Assembly (NCBI GenBank): GCA_958496175.1
Contig: OY292276.1
Location: 59,719,080 to 59,783,079 of the forward strand
Length of the DNA stretch: 64,000 bases
Direction: 5' to 3'
DNA from: Sisyra terminalis
Lineage: Eukaryota > Arthropoda > Insecta > Neuroptera > Sisyridae
Shown: positions 11,001 to 23,700 of the stretch, piece after piece
Layout of the letters: each line of letters starts with the position of its first letter
How positions within the stretch are numbered: the first letter of the stretch is position 1
Position numbers and translations under genes: made by a program
The notes under the pieces: model-generated
Database searches by the model: none
What the model saw: only the letters and a program-made list of their open reading frames with translations
What the model was told of the DNA's origin: nothing

Positions 11001-14000
11001 GACGAACGTGGCTTCTTCAACAATTGCTTGTACCTTGGTTATATAAGGGATTATTTTCGAACCAAAGGCAGTTTCGGGTTCGTTATAATGTCTAGAACGA
11101 TGATATAACAATTTTTTTCGGTTTCGAGGCAAAAAAATTTTTGGTCAAAAAAAACCGTGGGTTAACCATCGTTGATTTTTCACGAAAATGGTCAAATAAA
11201 GAAATTTTTTTTTTAGGATGCCAAATGAAAGTATAAGTCCCTCTGTACATGCTGTGCAAATTTTACCCCAAACAAACCACGTTAAAGGGATGAACAGGCC
11301 GTGTAAGGGATGAACACTTCCCTCTAAGAGGGAGAGACGAACGTGGCTTCTTCAACAATTGCTTGTACCTTGGTTATATAAGGGATGATTTTCGAACCAA
11401 AGGCAGTTTCGGGTTCGTTACAATGTCTAGAACGATGATATAACAATTTTTTTCGGTTTCGAGGCAAAAAAATTTTTGGTCAAAAAAAACCGTGGGTTAA
11501 CCATCGTTGATTTTTCACGAAAATGGTCATATAAAGAAATTTTTTTTTTAGGATGCCAAATGAAAGTATAAGTCCCTCTGTACATGCTGTGCAAATTTTA
11601 CCCCAAACAAACCACGTTAAAGGGATGAACAGGCCGTGTAAGGGATGAACACTTCCCACTAAGAGGGAGAGACGAACGTGGCTTCTTCAACAATTGCTTG
11701 TACCTTGGTTATATAAGGGATGATTTTCGAACCAAAGGCAGTTTCGGGTTCGTTACAATGTCTAGAACGATGATATAACAATTTTTTTCGGTTTCGAGGC
11801 AAAAAAATTTTTGGTCAAAAAAAACCGTGGGTTAACCATCGTTGATTTTTTACGAAAATGGTCAAATAAAGAAATTTTTTTTTTAGGATGCCAAATGAAA
11901 GTATAAGTCCCTCTGTACATGCTGTGCAAATTTTACCCCAAACAAACCACGTTAAAGGGATGAACAGGCCGTGTAAGGGATGAACACTTCCCACTAAGAG
12001 GGGGAGACGAACGTGGCTTCTTCAACAATTGCTTGTACCTTGGTTATATAAGGGATGATTTTCGAACCAAAGGCAGTTTCGGGTTCGTTACAATGTCTAG
12101 AACGATGATATAACAATTTTTTTCGGTTTCGAGGCAAAAAAATTTTTGGTCAAAAAAAACCGTGGGTTAACCATCGTTGATTTTTCACGAAAATGGTCAT
12201 ATAAAGAAATTTTTTTTTAGGATGCCAAATGAAAGTATAAGTCCCTCTGTACATGCTGTGCAAATTTTACCCCAAACAAACCACGTTAAAGGGATGAACA
12301 GGCCGTGTAAGGGATGAACACTTCCCACTAAGAGGGAGAGACGAACGTGGCTTCTTCAACAATTGCTTGTACCTTGGTTATATAAGGGATGATTTTCGAA
12401 CCAAAGGCAGTTTCGGGTTCGTTACAATGTCTAGAACGATGATATAACAATTTTTTTCGGTTTCGAGGCAAAAAAATTTTTGGTCAAAAAAAACCGTGGG
12501 TTAACCATCGTTGATTTTTCACGAAAATGGTCAAATAAAAAAATTTTTTTTTTAGGATGCCAAACGAAAGTATAAGTCCCTCTGTACATGCTGTGCAAAT
12601 TTTACCCCAAACAAACCACGTTAAAGGGATGAACAGACCGTGTAAGGGATGAACACTTCCCACTAAGAGGGAGAGACGAACGTGGCTTCTTCAACAATTG
12701 CTTGTACCTTGGTTATATAAGGGATGATTTTCGAACCAAAGGCAGTTTCGGGTTCGTTATAATGTCTAGAACGATGATATAACAATTTTTTTCGGTTTCG
12801 AGGCAAAAAAATTTTTGGTCAAAAAAAACCGTGGGTTAACCATCGTTGATTTTTCACGAAAATGGTCAAATAAAAAAATTTTTTTTTTAGGATGCCAAAC
12901 GAAAGTATAAGTCCCTCTGTACATGCTGTGCAAATTTTACCCCAAACAAACCACGTTAAAGGGATGAACAGACCGTGTAAGGGATGAACACTTCCCACTA
13001 AGAGGGAGAGACGAACGTGGCTTCTTCAACAATTGCTTGTACCTTGGTTATATAAGGGATGATTTTCGAACCAAAGGCAGTTTCGGGTTCGTTACAATGT
13101 CTAGAACGATGATATAACAATTTTTTTCGGTTTCGAGGCAAAAAAATTTTTGGTCAAAAAAAACCGTGGGTTAACCATCGTTGATTTTTCACGAAAATGG
13201 TCATATAAAGAAATTTTTTTTTTAGGATGCCAAATGAAAGTATAAGTCCCTCTGTACATGCTGTGCAAATTTTACCCCAAACAAACCACGTTAAAGGGAT
13301 GAACAGGCCGTGTAAGGGATGAACACTTCCCACTAAGAGGGAGAGACGAACGTGGCTTCTTCAACAATTGCTTGTACCTTGGTTATATAAGGGATGATTT
13401 TCGAACCAAAGGCAGTTTCGGGTTCGTTACAATGTCTAGAACGATGATATAACAATTTTTTTCGGTTTCGAGGCAAAAAAATTTTTGGTCAAAAAAAACC
13501 GTGGGTTAACCATCGTTGATTTTTCACGAAAATGGTCAAATAAATAATTTTTTTTTTAGGGTGCCAAACGAAAGTATAAGTCCCTCTGTACATGCTGTGC
13601 AAATTTTACCCCAAACAAACCACGTTAAAGGGATGAACAGGCCGTGTAAGGGATGAACACTTCCCACTAAGAGGGAGAGACGAACGTGGCTTCTTCAACA
13701 ATTGCTTGTACCTTGGTTATATAAGGGATGATTTTCGAACCAAAGGCAGTTTCGGGTTCGTTACAATGTCTAGAACGATGATATAACAATTTTTTTCGGT
13801 TTCGAGGCAAAAAAATTTTTGGTCAAAAAAAACCGTGGGTTAACCATCGTTGATTTTTCACGAAAATGGTCATATAAAGAAATTTTTTTTTTAGGATGCC
13901 AAATGAAAGTATAAGTCCCTCTGTACATGCTGTGCAAATTTTACCCCAAACAAACCACGTTAAAGGGATGAACAGGCCGTGTAAGGGATGAACACTTCCC

Positions 14001-14739
14001 ACTAAGAGGGAGAGACGAACGTGGCTTCTTCAACAATTGCTTGTACCTTGGTTATATAAGGGATGATTTTCGAACCAAAGGCAGTTTCGGGTTCGTTACA
14101 ATGTCTAGAACGATGATATAACAATTTTTTTCGGTTTCGAGGCAAAAAAATTTTTGGTCAAAAAAAACCGTGGGTTAACCATCGTTGATTTTTCACGAAA
14201 ATGGTCAAATAAAAAAATTTTTTTTTTAGGGTGCCAAACGAAAGTATAAGTCCCTCTGTACATGCTGTGCAAATTTTACCCCAAACAAACCACGTTAAAG
14301 GGATGAACAGACCGTGTAAGGGATGAACACTTCCCACTAAGAGGGAGAGACGAACGTGGCTTCTTCAACAATTGCTTGTACCTTGGTTATATAAGGGATG
14401 ATTTTCGAACCAAAGGCAGTTTCGGGTTCGTTACAATGTCTAGAACGATGATATAACAATTTTTTTCCGTTTCGAGGCAAAAAAATTTTTGGTCAAAAAA
14501 AACCGTGGGTTAACCATCGTTGATTTTTCACGAAAATGGTCAAATAAAAAAATTTTTTTTTTAGGATGCCAAATGAAAGTATAAGTCCCTCTGTACATGC
14601 TGTGCAAATTTTACCCCAAACAAACCGCGTTAAAGGGATGAACAGACCGTGTAAGGGATGAACACTTCCCACTAAGAGGGAGAGACGAACGTGGCTTCTT
14701 CAACAATTGCTTGTACCTTGGTTATATAAGGGATGATTT
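8041..14739 (+). repeat. 20-monomer segmental duplication, copy a (6,699 bp)
   Basis: This block is repeated at 20,769-27,467 with a constant offset of 12,728 bp. Shared rare markers in the same order are: an extra base in the T tract (8,869), gggacgaac (9,298), caataaaaacc (9,470), gaatgtata (10,892), gggattatttt (11,051), ccctctaag (11,331), a shortened T tract (12,213), aaataaataa (13,541) and agggtgcc (14,228). Because even the length changes are shared, the offset never drifts. Before 8.0 kb the sequences disagree (type A here, X there), and after 14.74 kb they disagree again (E here, C there). Resolution of the ends is about 200 bp. Confidence 0.92.
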
Positions 14740-16749
14740 TCGAACCAAAGGCAGTTTCGGGTTCGTTACAATGTCTAGAACGATGATATAACAATTTTTT
14801 TCGGTTTCGAGGCAAAAAAATTTTTGGTCAAAAAAAACCGTGGGTTAACCATCGTTGATTTTTCACGAAAATGGTCTAATAAAAAATTTTTTTTTTTAGG
14901 ATGCCAAATGAAAGAATAAGTCCCTCTGTACATGCTGTGCAAATTTTACCCCAAACAAACCACGTTAAAGGGATGAACAGACCGTGTAAGGGATGAACAC
15001 TTCCCACTAAGAGGGAGAGACGAACGTGGCTTCTTCAACAATTGCTTGTACCTTGGTTATATAAGGGATGATTTTCGAACCAAAGGCAGTTTCGGGTTCG
15101 TTATAATGTCTAGAACGATGATATAACAATTTTTTTCGGTTTCGAGGCAAAAAAATTTTTGGTCAAAAAAAACCGTGGGTTAACCATCGTTGATTTTTCA
15201 CGAAAATGGTCATATAAAGGAATTTTTTTTTTAGGATGCCAAACGAAAGTATAAGTCCCTCTGTACATGCTGTGCAAATTTTACCCCAAACAAACCACGT
15301 TAAAGGGATGAACAGACCGTGTAAGGGATGAACACTTCCCACTAAGAGGGAGAGACGAACGTGGCTTCTTCAACAATTGCTTGTACCTTGGTTATATAAG
15401 GGATGATTTTCGAACCAAAGGCAGTTTCGGGTTCGTTACAATGTCTAGAACGATGATATAACAATTTTTTTCGGTTTCGAGGCAAAAAAATTTTTGGTCA
15501 AAAAAAACCGTGGGTTAACCATCGTTGATTTTTCACGAAAATGGTCAAATAAAGAAATTTTTTTTTTAGGATGCCAAATGAAAGTATAAGTCCCTCTGTA
15601 CATGCTGTGCAAATTTTACCCCAAACAAACCACGTTAAAGGGATGAACAGGCCGTGTAAGGGATGAACACTTCCCACTAAGAGGGAGAGACGAACGTGGC
15701 TTCTTCAACAATTGCTTGTACCTTGGTTATATAAGGGATGATTTTCGAACCAAAGGCAGTTTCGGGTTCGTTACAATGTCTAGAACGATGATATAACAAT
15801 TTTTTTCGGTTTCGAGGCAAAAAAATTTTTGGTCAAAAAAAACCGTGGGTTAACCATCGTTGATTTTTCACGAAAATGGTCATATAAAGAAATTTTTTTT
15901 TTAGGATGCCAAATGAAAGTATAAGTCCCTCTGTACATGCTGTGCAAATTTTACCCCAAACAAACCACGTTAAAGGGATGAACAGACCGTGTAAGGGATG
16001 AACACTTCCCACTAAGAGGGAGAGACGAACGTGGCTTCTTCAACAATTGCTTGTACCTTGGTTATATAAGGGATGATTTTCGAACCAAAGGCAGTTTCGG
16101 GTTCGTTACAATGTCTAGAACGATGATATAACAATTTTTTTCGGTTTCGAGGCAAAAAAATTTTTGGTCAAAAAAAACCGTGGGTTAACCATCGTTGATT
16201 TTTCACGAAAATGGTCAAATAAAGAAATTTTTTTTTTAGGATGCCAAATGAAAGTATAAGTCCCTCTGTACATGCTGTGCAAATTTTACCCCAAACAAAC
16301 CACGTTAAAGGGATGAACAGGCCGTGTAAGGGATGAACACTTCCCACTAAGAGGGAGAGACGAACGTGGCTTCTTCAACAATTGCTTGTACCTTGGTTAT
16401 ATAAGGGATGATTTTCGAACCAAAGGCAGTTTCGGGTTCGTTACAATGTCTAGAACGATGATATAACAATTTTTTTCGGTTTCGAGGCAAAAAAATTTTT
16501 GGTCAAAAAAAACCGTGGGTTAACCATCGTTGATTTTTCACGAAAATGGTCATATAAAGAAATTTTTTTTTTAGGATGCCAAATGAAAGTATAAGTCCCT
16601 CTGTACATGCTGTGCAAATTTTACCCCAAACAAACCACGTTAAAGGGATGAACAGGCCGTGTAAGGGATGAACACTTCCCACTAAGAGGGAGAGACGAAC
16701 GTGGCTTCTTCAACAATTGCTTGTACCTTGGTTATATAAGGGATGATTT
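14740..16749 (+). repeat. Six-monomer linker of types E, C', A', C, A', C
   Basis: This stretch joins the 6.7-kb block to the 12-monomer unit. Its first four monomers (E, C', A', C) match the order at 32,158-33,497, an offset of 17,418 bp, with one difference at site 242 in the fourth. E is recognised by tctaat (14,875) with gaaagaata. C' is recognised by atataaagg. No feature other than satellite sequence is present. Confidence 0.75.
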
Positions 16750-19700
16750 TCGAACCAAAGGCAGTTTCGGGTTCGTTACAATGTCTAGAACGATGATATA
16801 ACAATTTTTTTCGGTTTCGAGGCAAAAAAATTTTTGGTCAAAAAAAACCGTGGGTTAACCATCGTTGATTTTTCACGAAAATGGTCATATAAAGAAATTT
16901 TTTTTTTAGGATGCCAAATGAAAGTATAAGTCCCTCTGTACATGCTGTGCAAATTTTACCCCAAACAAACCACGTTAAAGGGATGAACAGGCCGTGTAAG
17001 GGATGAACACTTCCCACTAAGAGGGAGAGACGAACGTGGCTTCTTCAACAATTGCTTGTACCTTGGTTATATAAGGGGTGATTTTCGAACCAAAGGCAGT
17101 TTCGGGTTCGTTACAATGTCTAGAACGATGATATAACAATTTTTTTCGGTTTCGAGGCAAAAAAATTTTTGGTCAAAAAAAACCGTGGGTTAACCATCGT
17201 TGATTTTTCACGAAAATGGTCAAATAAAAAAATTTTTTTTTTAGGATGCCAAACGAAAGTATAAGTCCCTCTGTACATGCTGTGCAAATTTTACCCCAAA
17301 CAAACCACGTTAAAGGGATGAACAGACCGTGTAAGGGATGAACACTTCCCACTAAGAGGGAGAGACGAACGTGGCTTCTTCAACAATTGCTTGTACCTTG
17401 GTTATATAAGGGATGATTTTCGAACCAAAGGCAGTTTCGGGTTCGTTATAATGTCTAGAACGATGATATAACAATTTTTTTCGGTTTCGAGGCAAAAAAA
17501 TTTTTGGTCAAAAAAAACCGTGGGTTAACCATCGTTGATTTTTCACGAAAATGGTCAAATAAAAAAATTTTTTTTTTATGATGCCAAACGAAAGTATAAG
17601 TCCCTCTGTACATGCTGTGCAAATTTTACCCCAAACAAACCACGTTAAAGGGATGAACAGACCGTGTAAGGGATGAACACTTCCCACTAAGAGGGAGAGA
17701 CGAACGTGGCTTCTTCAACAATTGCTTGTACCTTGGTTATATAAGGGATGATTTTCGAACCAAAGGCAGTTTCGGGTTCGTTACAATGTCTAGAACGATG
17801 ATATAACAATTTTTTTCCGTTTCGAGGCAAAAAAATTTTTGGTCAAAAAAAACCGTGGGTTAACCATCGTTGATTTTTCACGAAAATGGTCAAATAAAAA
17901 AATTTTTTTTTTAGGATGCCAAATGAAAGTATAAGTCCCTCTGTACATGCTGTGCAAATTTTACCCCAAACAAACCGCGTTAAAGGGATGAACAGGCCGT
18001 GTAAGGGATGAACACTTCCCACTAAGAGGGAGAGACGAACGTGGCTTCTTCAACAATTGCTTGTACCTTGGTTATATAAGGGATGATTTTCGAACCAAAG
18101 GCAGTTTCGGGTTCGTTACAATGTCTAGAACGATGATATAACAATTTTTTTCGGTTTCGAGGCAAAAAAATTTTTGGTCAAAAAAAACCGTGGGTTAACC
18201 ATCGTTGATTTTTCACGAAAATGGTCAAATAAATAATTTTTTTTTTAGGGTGCCAAACGAAAGTATAAGTCCCTCTGTACATGCTGTGCAAATTTTACCC
18301 CAAACAAACCACGTTAAAGGGATGAACAGGCCGTGTAAGGGATGAACACTTCCCACTAAGAGGGAGAGACGAACGTGGCTTCTTCAACAATTGCTTGTAC
18401 CTTGGTTATATAAGGGATGATTTTCGAACCAAAGGCAGTTTCGGGTTCGTTACAATGTCTAGAACGATGATATAACAATTTTTTTCCGTTTCGAGGCAAA
18501 AAAATTTTTGGTCAAAAAAAACCGTGGGTTAACCATCTTTGATTTTTCACGAAAATGGTCAAATAAAAAAATTTTTTTTTTAGGGTGCCAAACGAAAGTA
18601 TAAGTCCCTCTGTACATGCTGTGCAAATTTTACCCCAAACAAACCACGTTAAAGGGATGAACAGACCGTGTAAGGGATGAACACTTCCCACTAAGAGGGA
18701 GAGACGAACGTGGCTTCTTCAACAATTGCTTGTACCTTGGTTATATAAGGGATGATTTTCGAACCAAAGGCAGTTTCGGGTTCGTTACAATGTCTAGAAC
18801 GATGATATAACAATTTTTTTCCGTTTCGAGGCAAAAAAATTTTTGGTCAAAAAAAACCGTGGGTTAACCATCGTTGATTTTTCACGAAAATGGTCAAATA
18901 AAAAAATTTTTTTTTTAGGATGCCAAATGAAAGTATAAGTCCCTCTGTACATGCTGTGCAAATTTTACCCCAAACAAACCGCGTTAAAGGGATGAACAGA
19001 CCGTGTAAGGGATGAACACTTCCCACTAAGAGGGAGAGACGAACGTGGCTTCTTCAACAATTGCTTGTACCTTGGTTATATAAGGGATGATTTTCGAACC
19101 AAAGGCAGTTTCGGGTTCGTTACAATGTCTAGAACGATGATATAACAATTTTTTTCGGTTTCGAGGCAAAAAAATTTTTGGTCAAAAAAAACCGTGGGTT
19201 AACCATCGTTGATTTTTCACGAAAATGGTCTAATAAAAAATTTTTTTTTTTAGGATGCCAAATGAAAGAATAAGTCCCTCTGTACATGCTGTGCAAATTT
19301 TACCCCAAACAAACCACGTTAAAGGGATGAACAGACCGTGTAAGGGATGAACACTTCCCACTAAGAGGGAGAGACGAACGTGGCTTCTTCAACAATTGCT
19401 TGTACCTTGGTTATATAAGGGATGATTTTCGAACCAAAGGCAGTTTCGGGTTCGTTATAATGTCTAGAACGATGATATAACAATTTTTTTCGGTTTCGAG
19501 GCAAAAAAATTTTTGGTCAAAAAAAACCGTGGGTTAACCATCGTTGATTTTTCACGAAAATGGTCATATAAAGGAATTTTTTTTTTAGGATGCCAAACGA
19601 AAGTATAAGTCCCTCTGTACATGCTGTGCAAATTTTACCCCAAACAAACCACGTTAAAGGGATGAACAGACCGTGTAAGGGATGAACACTTCCCACTAAG

Positions 19701-20768
19701 AGGGAGAGACGAACGTGGCTTCTTCAACAATTGCTTGTACCTTGGTTATATAAGGGATGATTTTCGAACCAAAGGCAGTTTCGGGTTCGTTACAATGTCT
19801 AGAACGATGATATAACAATTTTTTTCGGTTTCGAGGCAAAAAAATTTTTGGTCAAAAAAAACCGTGGGTTAACCATCGTTGATTTTTCACGAAAATGGTC
19901 AAATAAAGAAATTTTTTTTTTAGGATGCCAAATGAAAGTATAAGTCCCTCTGTACATGCTGTGCAAATTTTACCCCAAACAAACCACGTTAAAGGGATGA
20001 ACAGGCCGTGTAAGGGATGAACACTTCCCACTAAGAGGGAGAGACGAACGTGGCTTCTTCAACAATTGCTTGTACCTTGGTTATATAAGGGATGATTTTC
20101 GAACCAAAGGCAGTTTCGGGTTCGTTACAATGTCTAGAACGATGATATAACAATTTTTTTCGGTTTCGAGGCAAAAAAATTTTTGGTCAAAAAAAACCGT
20201 GGGTTAACCATCGTTGATTTTTCACGAAAATGGTCAAATAAAAAAATTTTTTTTTTATGATGCCAAACGAAAGTATAAGTCCCTCTGTACATGCTGTGCA
20301 AATTTTACCCCAAACAAACCACGTTAAAGGGATGAACAGACCGTGTAAGGGATGAACACTTCCCACTAAGAGGGAGAGACGAACGTGGCTTCTTCAACAA
20401 TTGCTTGTACCTTGGTTATATAAGGGATGATTTTCGAACCAAAGGCAGTTTCGGGTTCGTTACAATGTCTAGAACGATGATATAACAATTTTTTTCGGTT
20501 TCGAGGCAAAAAAATTTTTGGTCAAAAAAAACCGTGGGTTAACCATCGTTGATTTTTTACGAAAATGGTCAAATAAAGAAATTTTTTTTTTAGGATGCCA
20601 AATGAAAGTATAAGTCCCTCTGTACATGCTGTGCAAATTTTACCCCAAACAAACCACGTTAAAGGGATGAACAGGCCGTGTAAGGGATGAACACTTCCCA
20701 CTAAGAGGGGGAGACGAACGTTGCTTCTTCAACAATTGCTTGTACCTTGGTTATATAAGGGATGATTT
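16750..20768 (+). repeat. 12-monomer higher-order unit, copy 1 (4,019 bp)
   Basis: The order is C, B (preceded by ataaggggtg at 17,075), G, D with G242, a 334-bp F with aaataaataa, F' with catctttga, D, E, C', A', G, X. The same twelve types with the same rare markers recur 17,083 bp downstream. The total is 4,019 rather than 4,020 bp because of the 334-bp F monomer. The unit ends with X (gagggggag, gttgc at 20,721), and the next monomer begins the second copy of the 6.7-kb block, so two copied segments abut here. Confidence 0.9.
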
Positions 20769-23700
20769 TCGAACCAAAGGCAGTTTCGGGTTCGTTACAA
20801 TGTCTAGAACGATGATATAACAATTTTTTTCGGTTTCGAGGCAAAAAAATTTTTGGTCAAAAAAAACCGTGGGTTAACCATCGTTGATTTTTCACGAAAA
20901 TGGTCAAATAAAAAAATTTTTTTTTTAGGATGCCAAACGAAAGTATAAGTCCCTCTGTACATGCTGTGCAAATTTTACCCCAAACAAACCACGTTAAAGG
21001 GATGAACAGGCCGTGTAAGGGATGAACACTTCCCACTAAGAGGGAGAGACGAACGTGGCTTCTTCAACAATTGCTTGTACCTTGGTTATATAAGGGATGA
21101 TTTTCGAACCAAAGGCAGTTTCGGGTTCGTTACAATGTCTAGAACGATGATATAACAATTTTTTTCGGTTTCGAGGCAAAAAAATTTTTGGTCAAAAAAA
21201 ACCGTGGGTTAACCATCGTTGATTTTTCACGAAAATGGTCATATAAAGAAATTTTTTTTTTAGGATGCCAAATGAAAGTATAAGTCCCTCTGTACATGCT
21301 GTGCAAATTTTACCCCAAACAAACCACGTTAAAGGGATGAACAGGCCGTGTAAGGGATGAACACTTCCCACTAAGAGGGAGAGACGAACGTGGCTTCTTC
21401 AACAATTGCTTGTACCTTGGTTATATAAGGGATGATTTTCGAACCAAAGGCAGTTTCGGGTTCGTTACAATGTCTAGAACGATGATATAACAATTTTTTT
21501 CGGTTTCGAGGCAAAAAAATTTTTGGTCAAAAAAAACCGTGGGTTAACCATCGTTGATTTTTCACGAAAATGGTCAAATAAAGAAATTTTTTTTTTAAGG
21601 ATGCCAAATGAAAGTATAAGTCCCTCTGTACATGCTGTGCAAATTTTACCCCAAACAAACCACGTTAAAGGGATGAACAGGCCGTGTAAGGGATGAACAC
21701 TTCCCACTAAGAGGGGGAGACGAACGTGGCTTCTTCAACAATTGCTTGTACCTTGGTTATATAAGGGATGATTTTCGAACCAAAGGCAGTTTCGGGTTCG
21801 TTACAATGTCTAGAACGATGATATAACAATTTTTTTCGGTTTCGAGGCAAAAAAATTTTTGGTCAAAAAAAACCGTGGGTTAACCATCGTTGATTTTTCA
21901 CGAAAATGGTCATATAAAGAAATTTTTTTTTTAGGATGCCAAATGAAAGTATAAGTCCCTCTGTACATGCTGTGCAAATTTTACCCCAAACAAACCACGT
22001 TAAAGGGATGAACAGGCCGTGTAAGGGACGAACACTTCCCACTAAGAGGGAGAGACGAACGTGGCTTCTTCAACAATTGCTTGTACCTTGGTTATATAAG
22101 GGATGATTTTCGAACCAAAGGCAGTTTCGGGTTCGTTACAATGTCTAGAACGATGATATAACAATTTTTTTCGGTTTCGAGGCAAAAAAATTTTTGGTCA
22201 ATAAAAACCGTGGGTTAACCATCGTTGATTTTTCACGAAAATGGTCAAATAAAGAAAATTTTTTTTTAGGATGCCAAATGAAAGTATAAGTCCCTCTGTA
22301 CATGCTGTGCAAATTTTACCCCAAACAAACCACGTTAAAGGGATGAACAGGCCGTGTAAGGGATGAACACTTCCCACTAAGAGGGAGAGACGAACGTGGC
22401 TTCTTCAACAATTGCTTGTACCTTGGTTATATAAGGGATGATTTTCGAACCAAAGGCAGTTTCGGGTTCGTTACAATGTCTAGAACGATGATATAACAAT
22501 TTTTTTCGGTTTCGAGGCAAAAAAATTTTTGGTCAAAAAAAACCGTGGGTTAACCATCGTTGATTTTTCACGAAAATGGTCAAATAATGAAATTTTTTTT
22601 TTAGGATGCCAAATGAAAGTATAAGTCCCTCTGTACATGCTGTGCAAATTTTACCCCAAACAAACCACGTTAAAGGGATGAACAGGCCGTGTAAGGGATG
22701 AACACTTCCCACTAAGAGGGAGAGACGAACGTGGCTTCTTCAACAATTGCTTGTACCTTGGTTATATAAGGGATGATTTTCGAACCAAAGGCAGTTTCGG
22801 GTTCGTTACAATGTCTAGAACGATGATATAACAATTTTTTTCGGTTTCGAGGCAAAAAAATTTTTGGTCAAAAAAAACCGTGGGTTAACCATCGTTGATT
22901 TTTCACGAAAATGGTCAAATAAAAAAATTTTTTTTTTAGGATGCCAAACGAAAGTATAAGTCCCTCTGTACATGCTGTGCAAATTTTACCCCAAACAAAC
23001 CACGTTAAAGGGATGAACAGACCGTGTAAGGGATGAACACTTCCCACTAAGAGGGAGAGACGAACGTGGCTTCTTCAACAATTGCTTGTACCTTGGTTAT
23101 ATAAGGGATGATTTTCGAACCAAAGGCAGTTTCGGGTTCGTTACAATGTCTAGAACGATGATATAACAATTTTTTTCGGTTTCGAGGCAAAAAAATTTTT
23201 GGTCAAAAAAAACCGTGGGTTAACCATCGTTGATTTTTCACGAAAATGGTCAAATAAAGAAATTTTTTTTTTAGGATGCCAAATGAAAGTATAAGTCCCT
23301 CTGTACATGCTGTGCAAATTTTACCCCAAACAAACCACGTTAAAGGGATGAACAGACCGTGTAAGGGATGAACACTTCCCACTAAGAGGGAGAGACGAAC
23401 GTGGCTTCTTCAACAATTGCTTGTACCTTGGTTATATAAGGGATGATTTTCGAACCAAAGGCAGTTTCGGGTTCGTTACAATGTCTAGAACGATGATATA
23501 ACAATTTTTTTCGGTTTCGAGGCAAAAAAATTTTTGGTCAAAAAAAACCGTGGGTTAACCATCGTTGATTTTTCACGAAAATGGTCATATAAAGAAATTT
23601 TTTTTTTAGGATGCCAAATGAATGTATAAGTCCCTCTGTACATGCTGTGCAAATTTTACCCCAAACAAACCACGTTAAAGGGATGAACAGGCCGTGTAAG

